Virus record (IMG/VR): IMGVR_UViG_3300036799_000076 | Coordinates: 1 to 32,214 of that record | From: a virus | Reading direction: 5' to 3' (one strand) | Length of the DNA: 32,214 bases | Position numbers and translations under genes: made by a program | Notes under the pieces: generated by a model | The model's database searches: none | Seen by the model: the letters and a program-made list of their open reading frames with translations, nothing else | What the model was told of the DNA's origin: nothing | Shown: in pieces, positions 22,664 through 30,416 of the stretch | How the letters are laid out: the number at the start of each line of letters is the position of its first letter | Numbering within the stretch: the stretch's first letter is position 1

Positions 22664-25600
22664 ATGGGTCAGCAGGCAGCCGGTCTCGCCTTCATGCTCG
22701 GCGGGAAGGTGATCGGCTCGTACTTCGGCGGGCCTATTGGCGGTGCGGTCGGTGCCCTGGCGGGCGGCCTCATCGCCTCGTTCATCTTCAACCGCTCCAG
22801 CAAGCCGCTGGTCCCCGATACGCAGCTCACGTCCTCGAGCTACGGGCACTTTATCCCGATCATCTACGGCCAATGTCGGTTGCCGGCGACGGTGATCTGG
22901 GAGACCGACATTGAGACGCAGTCGCATAACGGCATCAGCAGTTTCCTCGGCAAGGGGTCGTCGGCCACTAGCTACAAGCAGAACGCCGCCTTCGCGTTCT
23001 GCCAAGGGCCGGCGCGGCTGCTGAAGGTGTGGCTCGACGGCAAGCTGTGGCTGGACGTCACTTCGGCCACGCCGGTCACGCCGCAGAGCTACTACTTTCC
23101 CATCCGCGGCTATAACGGCGACGAATTTCAGCTTCCCGATCCGCTGATCGCGCAATGGGTGTCGCTCTACGTCAGTTCGCCAACGTCCTGCCCAGCCTAT
23201 CGCGGCCTCGCCTACCTCGTGTTCCAGGACGTGGATCTGTCGCACTACGGCAACCGCATGCCGAACGTGACTGCGGCCTGGACGACGAGTTGGGAAGACA
23301 AGGTCATCACCCGCCAGCTCATGCGGTTTGCGGGCGACGTTTCGCCAAGTGGCGTCTGGATCCAGGGCGTCGCAACCGATTGGCTGAGCAACCGCGTCTA
23401 TCAGATGAAGAGCGACGGCAGGCTACGCGTTTTCGACATCAATAACGGCTCTGCCGTCGCGTCGGTGACGATGGAGCAGATGCTGGAGGCGATCCCGGAA
23501 GTTGATCAGCCGTTTCGCATTGGCGCGCTTGCATCCATCGCTGTGACCCCAGGCAGCCAGTACGTTTACATCGGCGGCATGGATGCTGGCTATAATCCGA
23601 CCCTTCTGGCCGTCGACACCGGCTCAATGCGAGTGGCCTATAGCCGACCGCTGTGGAACTCAACCTCGATCTGGGACAATGACTTCCCCGCCCACATGGT
23701 GCCGTTTCAGATCCAGTCGGCCGATACTGGCCTGCAGGATATGCTGCTGATCGGCACCTACAACTGGGAAGGTTGGTACATCGTCAATCCCGACACCGGC
23801 GTCAATTCGGGCATTCTGCCGACGCACTACAATGGAGGCTATCCGGGCGGGTATTCCTCAGACGCCATCGTCGGCAAACAGGACGTGACCGCCGGCACGG
23901 TCGACTTGTGGATAGTCCAAAACACGCCGGGCATTTTCGGGCCGGATGACCCGGCCGACGATTTTCTCTACATCCACAAGGTCACGGTCGATAGCGACAA
24001 CCCCTCCACTATCGCGGCCTTGGGAATGTGCCAAGAAGTCGGCAGGATCGCGCCGACCGATCTCGGCCTGACCCCAGGTATTCCTGGGTTCCATTTTTGG
24101 TCGAGCGTTAATGTCGTCTACGACCCGTCCGATGACTCTCTCATTATCACAGCGCCCGTCACCTCAGTTGCTGGGAGCACCCTCAAATGGAAGGAAGATG
24201 TGGGCGTCGTGTGGCTCCAGCCAGACCAAGTGGCGGTGTCATGGGGGACCCTAACCACATACTACCAGCTTGATGCAGGCCTCACGGGAGCGGCCAACGG
24301 CGGCGGTAACGACTACTGGGTGACGCAAAGCATCGACGGTCAGCAATCACCGCTCTATCACACAAGCGGCCCCTCGGTCTCGCCCGACGGGGTCTGGGCG
24401 TATTCCAGCGCCCTCAACGCCATGGTGATCGACGAATACGGCCGCGACGAAATGTGGGTCATCTACCTGCAGCGCGCGGCCGCGGGCGAAGTGCCGGTCG
24501 GCGATATCCTGCGCGATCTCTGCCTGCGGGCCGGACTGACCGACGCGGACATCGACGTGACCCAGGTGACCGCGAGCTGCGTCGGCTACGCCATCACCGA
24601 GGAAAAGAGCTACGGCGCCGCCATTATGGACCTGTGCCACTCGTACCAGATCGACATGACGGAGAGCGATTATAAGCTGAAATTCGTGCAGCGCGGCGCC
24701 GGGCCGATCGCCACTATCACCCAGGCCGATCTGACCTCGTCCAACAACAGCGATCCAGGCAACTTCTGGGAGACGAAGCGGGCCATCGAGCAGGAACTGC
24801 CGATGCAGATCAATCTTCGCTATGCGGACGTCGATCTCGATTACCAGCCGGGCGCGAGCTATTCCAAGCGCATCGCCAACCCGGTCGCGACGACCTTCAG
24901 CCGGCGCGTGAAAAGCGTCGACCTTCCGGTCGTGGCGCACAACGCCGAAGCACGGCACATCGCCGAAGTCTGGCTCTATACGATGTGGGCGGAGCGCGAC
25001 ACCTACCGAACCAAGACGGCGCAGAAGTACCTGTGGCTCGATCCGACCGACAATGTCACGGTCGCCTTCGACAGCGGCGACCAGATCACCACGCGCATTC
25101 AGACGACCGAACTCGGCGACGATTTCTCGATGGCGCTCGACCTCTGCGCGGAGGACATCGAGACCTTCGTCACCTCGAACTCGCCACCAGCGCTGATCTC
25201 CTACCAGCCGCAGGTCATTAAGCAATCCGGCTTCATCGACCTGCTGCAATTCAACACGCCGCTGCTGCAGGATAGCGACGACACCGGCGGCGGCGAGATG
25301 CGGATCTACTATGCCGGCGGCCCGAACGCGGCGGTCTCGTCCTCCACGGTCGCGGTGCTCTACCAGAGCCTGGATGGCACCTCCTGGCCTGCCTTTGCGC
25401 AGACGTCGGCGTTCGCGGACTGGGGCCGAGCGACCAATGTGCTGGGCGACACCGTGGCGGCCTTCGCGACGGACTACGTCAACAGCCTCACCTATTTCCC
25501 GACCGCAGGCTCGGCCACGCCAGCGAGCTGCACGTATCTCGAGATGATGAACGGCGCCAACCCGGCGCTCGTCGGGCGCGAGATCATCCAATACCAACTC

Positions 25601-26296
25601 GCGGCGCGGAACGCCGATGGCTCCTACACCCTGAGCACGCTACTGCGCGGCCGGCGCGGCACCGAATGGGCCTGCGGCGGGCATGTGCTGGGCGAACTCG
25701 TGGTGCTGCTCGAGATGGGCAAGATCCAGGTGGGCAGGCTGCCGCTGAGCCAGCGTGGGCAGACATCGCTGTGGAAGCTCGTGCCGACCGGGCGCTTCAT
25801 CGACAGCACGCCAGCGGACAGTTTCGCCTATCGCGCCTTCGACCTGATGCCGTACGCGCCGGTCAACGCCAAGCGACAGGTGAGCGGCGCCAACCTGCTG
25901 CTGACGTGGGTCCGGCGCACGCGCCTCGGCGGCTTGCAGGTGGACGGCACCGATACCGCGCCGCTCGGCGAGGAGCATGAGGAATACGAAGTCTATCTGC
26001 TCGACAGCCCGTCCGACCTGGCGCACTTCGATCCGGCAAACCCGACCACCTATCGCCGGGCGTTCCTGGCGCTGACGACGTCGAGCTTGACCTACACAGC
26101 GGCGCAGATGGCGAGTGATGGCTTCGACATGGCCGCCGATCCGCTCTGCGCGGTGATTTATCAAATCTCGGCTGTGGTGGGCCGGGGCTTTCCTGGCTTC
26201 CACGAGCTTGAGCCTCCAGGTGGTGGCCTCTCGGTTGGGCTGGAGGACGACATCGGCTCGTGGGCCACGGTAGGCGGCGCATGGCTATGGGGATGA
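22664..26296 (+). CDS. Tail tip / central hub protein (GTA gp15-like) with a propeller-like insert
   Basis: The 1210-residue protein begins with a Gly-zipper helix (GKVIGSYFGGPIGGAVGALAG, about residues 14-34). The usual tip module follows (GHFIPIIYGQ, then CQGPARLLKVWLDGKLW). At about 177-203 CPAYRGLAYLVFQDVDLSHYG fits the family pattern. At about 215-595 a segment of blade-like strands (WIQGVATDWLSNRVYQMKSDG, VYIGGMDAGYNPTLLAVDTG) breaks the normal layout. A hub domain starts near residue 605 (VPVGDILRDLCLRAGL), and a conserved LLRGRRGTEWACG lies near residue 985, a tip-family motif. It is the likely base of the fibres and of host contact. Identity firm, propeller fold inferred. Confidence 0.88.
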   Translation: MGQQAAGLAFMLGGKVIGSYFGGPIGGAVGALAGGLIASFIFNRSSKPLVPDTQLTSSSYGHFIPIIYGQCRLPATVIWETDIETQSHNGISSFLGKGSSATSYKQNAAFAFCQGPARLLKVWLDGKLWLDVTSATPVTPQSYYFPIRGYNGDEFQLPDPLIAQWVSLYVSSPTSCPAYRGLAYLVFQDVDLSHYGNRMPNVTAAWTTSWEDKVITRQLMRFAGDVSPSGVWIQGVATDWLSNRVYQMKSDGRLRVFDINNGSAVASVTMEQMLEAIPEVDQPFRIGALASIAVTPGSQYVYIGGMDAGYNPTLLAVDTGSMRVAYSRPLWNSTSIWDNDFPAHMVPFQIQSADTGLQDMLLIGTYNWEGWYIVNPDTGVNSGILPTHYNGGYPGGYSSDAIVGKQDVTAGTVDLWIVQNTPGIFGPDDPADDFLYIHKVTVDSDNPSTIAALGMCQEVGRIAPTDLGLTPGIPGFHFWSSVNVVYDPSDDSLIITAPVTSVAGSTLKWKEDVGVVWLQPDQVAVSWGTLTTYYQLDAGLTGAANGGGNDYWVTQSIDGQQSPLYHTSGPSVSPDGVWAYSSALNAMVIDEYGRDEMWVIYLQRAAAGEVPVGDILRDLCLRAGLTDADIDVTQVTASCVGYAITEEKSYGAAIMDLCHSYQIDMTESDYKLKFVQRGAGPIATITQADLTSSNNSDPGNFWETKRAIEQELPMQINLRYADVDLDYQPGASYSKRIANPVATTFSRRVKSVDLPVVAHNAEARHIAEVWLYTMWAERDTYRTKTAQKYLWLDPTDNVTVAFDSGDQITTRIQTTELGDDFSMALDLCAEDIETFVTSNSPPALISYQPQVIKQSGFIDLLQFNTPLLQDSDDTGGGEMRIYYAGGPNAAVSSSTVAVLYQSLDGTSWPAFAQTSAFADWGRATNVLGDTVAAFATDYVNSLTYFPTAGSATPASCTYLEMMNGANPALVGREIIQYQLAARNADGSYTLSTLLRGRRGTEWACGGHVLGELVVLLEMGKIQVGRLPLSQRGQTSLWKLVPTGRFIDSTPADSFAYRAFDLMPYAPVNAKRQVSGANLLLTWVRRTRLGGLQVDGTDTAPLGEEHEEYEVYLLDSPSDLAHFDPANPTTYRRAFLALTTSSLTYTAAQMASDGFDMAADPLCAVIYQISAVVGRGFPGFHELEPPGGGLSVGLEDDIGSWATVGGAWLWG

Positions 26297-26299
26297 AGC

Positions 26300-27628
26300 A
26301 TGTCTGGTAGCACTGGAGTAAAGATCAGCGACGCGACCCCTGCCGCGCCGTTGTCGCCGACCGACATGGTGCCCATCGCGCGGAAGGACACCGACGCGCC
26401 GTTCAATGCCACGATCCAAGACTTCGCGACCTATGTCACGATCTTGGCGAGCCAGAGCGCGCCTCCGTATTCTGATCCGACCGGCGCTGGCCACGCTGGC
26501 GTTCAGGAGCAATACGCCCGCGCCGATCACGTCCACCCGACCAATCCCGATGTGGCGATGAGCAACTCGCCGAGCTTCACCGGCAATCCCACAGCGCCCA
26601 CGCCGCCAAAGGACGACAACTCCAAATCCCTAGCCACGACGGCCTACGTCGTTGGTCAGGCTGCGATTAGGCTGCCGCTGATGAGCGCCGTCGCCGATCC
26701 CGGCGTTTCGCTCCGCTACGCGCGCGAAGATCATGTCCATCCCGTTCCACCGGTCGCCCCGCTGGACTCGCCCCACTTCACCGGCACGCCCAGGGTGCCC
26801 ACGCCAGGCATCGACGACAACACCGACCTGATCGCCACGACCGCCTATGTCCAGAACCAGGGCTCGACCAAGCCGCCACTGATGGCGGGTCCTGTGCTCC
26901 CTGGTGTCTCGTCGCGCTGGACCCGCGAGGACCATGTCCACCCGGTCGATACAAGCCGCTACGCAGCCTCCAACCCGGCGGGCTACGTCAATGCCCAGGG
27001 TGCCGCCGCAGCCGCCCCTGTGCAGTCCGTAGCGACCCGCACGGGCATGGTTACGCTGACCCATACCGACATCACCGACTGGACGACCTCGCTCGCGCCC
27101 TATGCGCTCTTGCAGTCACCCGCCTTTCTTGGTCAGCCCACCGCACCTTCGCCTCCGACTTCGGATGCCTCGACCCGGCTGGCGACCACCTCCTACGTTC
27201 GCATGGGGACGACCACGAACGACAATGCGGGCAGTGGCCAAGTTGGCGAATACTTCACCGCGCAGGTCCTGCAATCAGCCTCGATCCCGCTGACCACCAA
27301 CACGGCCATAAATATCTGCCAGATCACCCTTTCCCCGGGCGATTGGGGCGTGTCAGGGAATGCCGGCTTCGACTGCACGGGTGCCGGGGGAACGAGTTTT
27401 TCGTGCGGCATTAGCGTCGTCTCGGCGCAGTTGCCGCAAAGCGGGACTCCGATGAACTCGGTAACCTATGGCGGGAACACCACGGTCACGCACACAAACA
27501 TGCCGATCCCGGCCACGCGAATTTCGCTCGCCTCGCCCGCGATCATCTATCTGGTGGCGAGTTCGATCTTTCCCGGTGCCGTCAGCACCACGGCCTACGG
27601 CTCCATGAACGCCAGGCGGATCCGCTGA
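26300..27628 (+). CDS. Tail fibre protein with repeated DHVHP motifs
   Basis: The 442-residue protein has an N-terminal anchor-like segment (MSGSTGVKISDATPAAPLSP). Three repeats follow, combining SP-F-G-P-(A/V)P-P...ATT(A/S)YV with (Y/W)(A/T)R(A/E)DHVHP. The first His of each HVHP is at residues 77, 145 and 212. In other phage fibres such HxH motifs bind metal ions along a trimer axis. The C-terminal 130 residues, beginning near GQVGEYFTAQVL, are beta-rich and probably the tip. Start ATG 26300 lies three bases after the tip protein stop. High confidence for a fibre, lower for the metal binding. Confidence 0.85.
   Translation: MSGSTGVKISDATPAAPLSPTDMVPIARKDTDAPFNATIQDFATYVTILASQSAPPYSDPTGAGHAGVQEQYARADHVHPTNPDVAMSNSPSFTGNPTAPTPPKDDNSKSLATTAYVVGQAAIRLPLMSAVADPGVSLRYAREDHVHPVPPVAPLDSPHFTGTPRVPTPGIDDNTDLIATTAYVQNQGSTKPPLMAGPVLPGVSSRWTREDHVHPVDTSRYAASNPAGYVNAQGAAAAAPVQSVATRTGMVTLTHTDITDWTTSLAPYALLQSPAFLGQPTAPSPPTSDASTRLATTSYVRMGTTTNDNAGSGQVGEYFTAQVLQSASIPLTTNTAINICQITLSPGDWGVSGNAGFDCTGAGGTSFSCGISVVSAQLPQSGTPMNSVTYGGNTTVTHTNMPIPATRISLASPAIIYLVASSIFPGAVSTTAYGSMNARRIR
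26488..27200 (+). repeat. Three repeat units in the first fibre gene
   Basis: The YARADHVHP, YAREDHVHP and WTREDHVHP elements start near 26516, 26717 and 26921. They alternate with SPSFTGNPTAPTPP, SPHFTGTPRVPTPG and SPAFLGQPTAPSPP. The period is about 67-68 residues. A fourth DHVHP is absent, and the third SP element leads into the C-terminal domain. Confidence 0.75.
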
Positions 27629-27629
27629 G

Positions 27630-28856
27630 ATGGCCGTCTCCCCGCTCCTATCCATCCCGCTGACTGCGCCCACGCAGACAGACAAAACCACGACCCAGAA
27701 CGATGGGATCGTGCAGCTCGAAGGAGCGCTGCAGGATCAGATCTCTATCGACCTCTCGGCCGGCGACGTCACCCTGACGACGGCGCAATACACGCGCTTC
27801 CAGTTCTTCGTGTGCACGGGGGCGACAGTCGCGCGCCGCCTGATCAATCCGCTCAGCAAGCGCATGTTCGTCGTGCGCAATGCGAGCTCGGCTGCGGTCA
27901 CGGTCGGCGGCACCACTGGATCCACGGTGGCCATCCCGCCCGGCAACGGCACCGTCCTGCAATGCGACGGCGTCAACACCTTCGGCTATGGCGCTGGCGG
28001 CCCAGGCCCGCAAGGCGTTCCTGGCGCGGCCGGCGGCGGCATCTCGATCAACTTCGGCTTCGACGCCACCAGCACCTCGAACTCAGACCCAGGCTCCGGA
28101 AAGCTGCGGCTGAGCGCCGCCACGCAGAACACGGCGATCGCGATCTATGCCGATGCCCTCGACCTCTCCGGCAGCGACTGGACGACGGTGCTGGCCAGCA
28201 TCGACAACGGCACCAGTTCGGAGAAAGGCACGCTGCGCCTCTACAAGCTCTCGGATCCGACGCACTACCTCGTCTTCTCGGTGGCGGACTACATCTCGCA
28301 CACCGGCTACGCCGAACTGACGGTCTCGGTCACCGGCTCCTCGAGCGCAAACCCGTTCATCAATCTCGACCAGGTCGGCTTCACCTTCACCCGCACAGGC
28401 AATATCGGCTCGACTGGGCCTGCCGGTCCCGCTGGACCAGCCTCGACGGTGCCTGGACCGGCGGGACCCACCGGACCGACTGGGCCCGTTGGTCCTACAG
28501 GGGCCACAGGCCCGGCCGGTTCCAGCCGAAGTGCGGCGAGGCTGCAGGCGCAATGGGTCTCCGGCGCGGTCGTCATCAATGACACCGTGTATCTGGCCTA
28601 TGACGCGCCCTATGCTGGCACGGTCAATTCGCTGACCTACTTCACCGGCGTGGGCTCGTTCACGGCGAACATCCAAATCGCGGGCGTCTCGGTGACCGGC
28701 CTGGCGGCGGTGGCCGTGAGCAGCGCGACACCAGCGACGGCCAACGCCACAGCGGCGAACACGTTCACAGCCGGCCAGCGCATCACTGCGGTAATCACGG
28801 CGGCAAGCGGCAGTCCCACCGACGCGCTGCTGTCGCTCGCGGTGACGTGGAGCTGA
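27630..28856 (+). CDS. Collagen-like tail fibre or appendage protein
   Basis: The 408-residue protein has a beta-rich N-terminal domain (about residues 1-130, ending GGPGPQGVPGAAGGG). A second globular part follows (about 135-255, ISINFGFDATSTSNSDPGSG). A collagen-like Gly-X-Y stretch with some breaks lies at about residues 260-297 (GPAGPTGPTGPVGPTGATG). A C-terminal beta-rich domain of about 110 residues is at the end. Collagen-like stretches force trimers in phage fibres. The gene begins at ATG 27630, one base after the previous stop. The 25-base gap to the next gene contains nothing notable. Receptor binding is inferred. Confidence 0.82.
   Translation: MAVSPLLSIPLTAPTQTDKTTTQNDGIVQLEGALQDQISIDLSAGDVTLTTAQYTRFQFFVCTGATVARRLINPLSKRMFVVRNASSAAVTVGGTTGSTVAIPPGNGTVLQCDGVNTFGYGAGGPGPQGVPGAAGGGISINFGFDATSTSNSDPGSGKLRLSAATQNTAIAIYADALDLSGSDWTTVLASIDNGTSSEKGTLRLYKLSDPTHYLVFSVADYISHTGYAELTVSVTGSSSANPFINLDQVGFTFTRTGNIGSTGPAGPAGPASTVPGPAGPTGPTGPVGPTGATGPAGSSRSAARLQAQWVSGAVVINDTVYLAYDAPYAGTVNSLTYFTGVGSFTANIQIAGVSVTGLAAVAVSSATPATANATAANTFTAGQRITAVITAASGSPTDALLSLAVTWS
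28407..28520 (+). repeat. Collagen-like Gly-X-Y repeat in a fibre gene
   Basis: About a dozen Gly-X-Y triplets, with X often Pro or Thr and Y often Ala, Thr or Val, run across residues 260-297 of the fibre protein. The run is interrupted once, at ASTVP. The nucleotide sequence is built of short direct repeats around GGNCCN. Confidence 0.8.
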
Positions 28857-28881
28857 TGCAGCCACAAAAGGGATCGTTCTG

Positions 28882-30405
28882 ATGTCATTCCTCTTCGGCG
28901 ATGGGTTCGATTGCTACACTCAGTTCTCGGACCTCTATAGCAGCGCGACCTACTGGGACAGCAGCGCCACGCCAGGGCTAGATTTGTCATCATTTGGTCG
29001 GTTCAGCGGCAGTCGTGGACTGACAACGACGACAGGCATTACTCCCACCGTAGCGTCGTTAACGAAGTCTTCCAACGTGAACGACGCCGTTCACCATATC
29101 AACGTTGCGATCCAGCAACTCGTAGCGATCACCGGCACCGTTAACACAATCTGGCTCACGCTGTTCGATGGTGCCACGGCGCAATGCTCGATTGTGTTTC
29201 GATCTGACGGCGTGATCTTGCTCACGTCAGGCGCGTCAAACGGAACGACATTGGCGACTTATACCGGGGCGTTTCCGGCGATAAATACGTGGTATGGTTT
29301 CGAGATCGAAGTTGTCATTAACAGCACCGCGGGATCGTTTACCGTCCGCAAGAACGGCAACACGAGCAACGATTTCACCTTGGGTTCGTTGAACACACGT
29401 GGGGGCACCGCCAACAACTACGCCAACAAGCTTTCGATTGGCAATGCGCGCGGAAACGCTGCCGCGCAGGTTATCGACGATCTGCTTTGGCGTAGCGACG
29501 CGTCCTCCGTGCCTTGGGCGGGCGACGTGCGCTGCTACACGCGCATGCCCGCCAGCGATGCCGCCGCGACCTGGGCTCGCAGCGGGGCGGTGGTGCCGGT
29601 TACGCCGTTTGTAGGAACGGCTACCGTAAACACGGCCACTATGCATTTCTCGCCGTTTGTGGCGACGTGCTCCGGCACGGTCGGCACTGCCATCATACAG
29701 CTTACCAGCCTTCTTCCCGGCAACATGAAATGCACGCTGTTTAACGACGGCGCGGGAGTTCCAGGCACAGTGCTCAGTTCGGCCGCGACAATCAACAATC
29801 CCGTTGCGGGCAGCAACACTTTCACCTTTGCCTCGCCGCCTTCGGTTACAACGGGAATAAGATACTGGCTCGGCCTCGCCACAGACACAGTAGTTAGCAA
29901 TGTCTATACTGTAACCGCGTCGGGCTTTGCTGGCGCTTACGGCAATTCTAGCGTCACGAACTCCCAAACCTATGCCAGCTTTCCGAGTTCCAACCCGACC
30001 GGCCTTACGACAGGCCAGCAAGCCAACATCTTCACCGTCAACATCACCCCGACGACGGCGACGAACGCCAACCTGGTCGCGGAACTGACCCCGGATACGG
30101 GCGGCTATGTCGCCGGCAGCAATGTTGGTGACGCCGACCTTTATACGCTACAAGGGATCAGCGGCACGCCGACCAACATCGTTGCCGTCACCACGCGGGC
30201 GGTGGCGCAGAAGTCGGACGCGGGCTCGCGTGCTATCGGACTGACGCTCAAATCTGGAAGCACGACCTCGGCAGGCGCGTCCTCGGCGCTCAACACGTCG
30301 TTCGCCTATGTCTACCGAACCGACACGGTTGATCCGAACACAGGCGCGGCCTGGACTGCGGTTGCGGTCAACAACCTGCAAGTCGGGCCTACGGTGACGG
30401 TCTAG
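28882..30405 (+). CDS. Tail fibre / receptor-binding candidate A, lectin-like N-terminus
   Basis: The 507-residue protein begins MSFLFGDGFDCYTQF. It has a concanavalin-like jelly-roll segment of about 200 residues (DGATAQCSIVFRSDGVILL, GFEIEVVINSTAGSFTVRKNG, NTRGGTANNYANKLSIGN, DDLLWRSDASSVPWAGDVRCYTRMP). A second beta-rich domain covers about residues 225-400. A C-terminal domain ends with DTVDPNTGAAWTAVAVNNLQ. It is a clear paralog of the next gene. Together with that gene it has more A/T than the rest of the window. It probably encodes surface appendages; the receptor is unknown. Confidence 0.72.
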   Translation: MSFLFGDGFDCYTQFSDLYSSATYWDSSATPGLDLSSFGRFSGSRGLTTTTGITPTVASLTKSSNVNDAVHHINVAIQQLVAITGTVNTIWLTLFDGATAQCSIVFRSDGVILLTSGASNGTTLATYTGAFPAINTWYGFEIEVVINSTAGSFTVRKNGNTSNDFTLGSLNTRGGTANNYANKLSIGNARGNAAAQVIDDLLWRSDASSVPWAGDVRCYTRMPASDAAATWARSGAVVPVTPFVGTATVNTATMHFSPFVATCSGTVGTAIIQLTSLLPGNMKCTLFNDGAGVPGTVLSSAATINNPVAGSNTFTFASPPSVTTGIRYWLGLATDTVVSNVYTVTASGFAGAYGNSSVTNSQTYASFPSSNPTGLTTGQQANIFTVNITPTTATNANLVAELTPDTGGYVAGSNVGDADLYTLQGISGTPTNIVAVTTRAVAQKSDAGSRAIGLTLKSGSTTSAGASSALNTSFAYVYRTDTVDPNTGAAWTAVAVNNLQVGPTVTV

Positions 30406-30416
30406 GGAGAGCGACC

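Noticed and set aside
22217-23245. Minus-strand frame opposite the NlpC/P60 and tip genes
   Set aside because: No domain, biased Arg/His composition, and confident genes on the + strand throughout.
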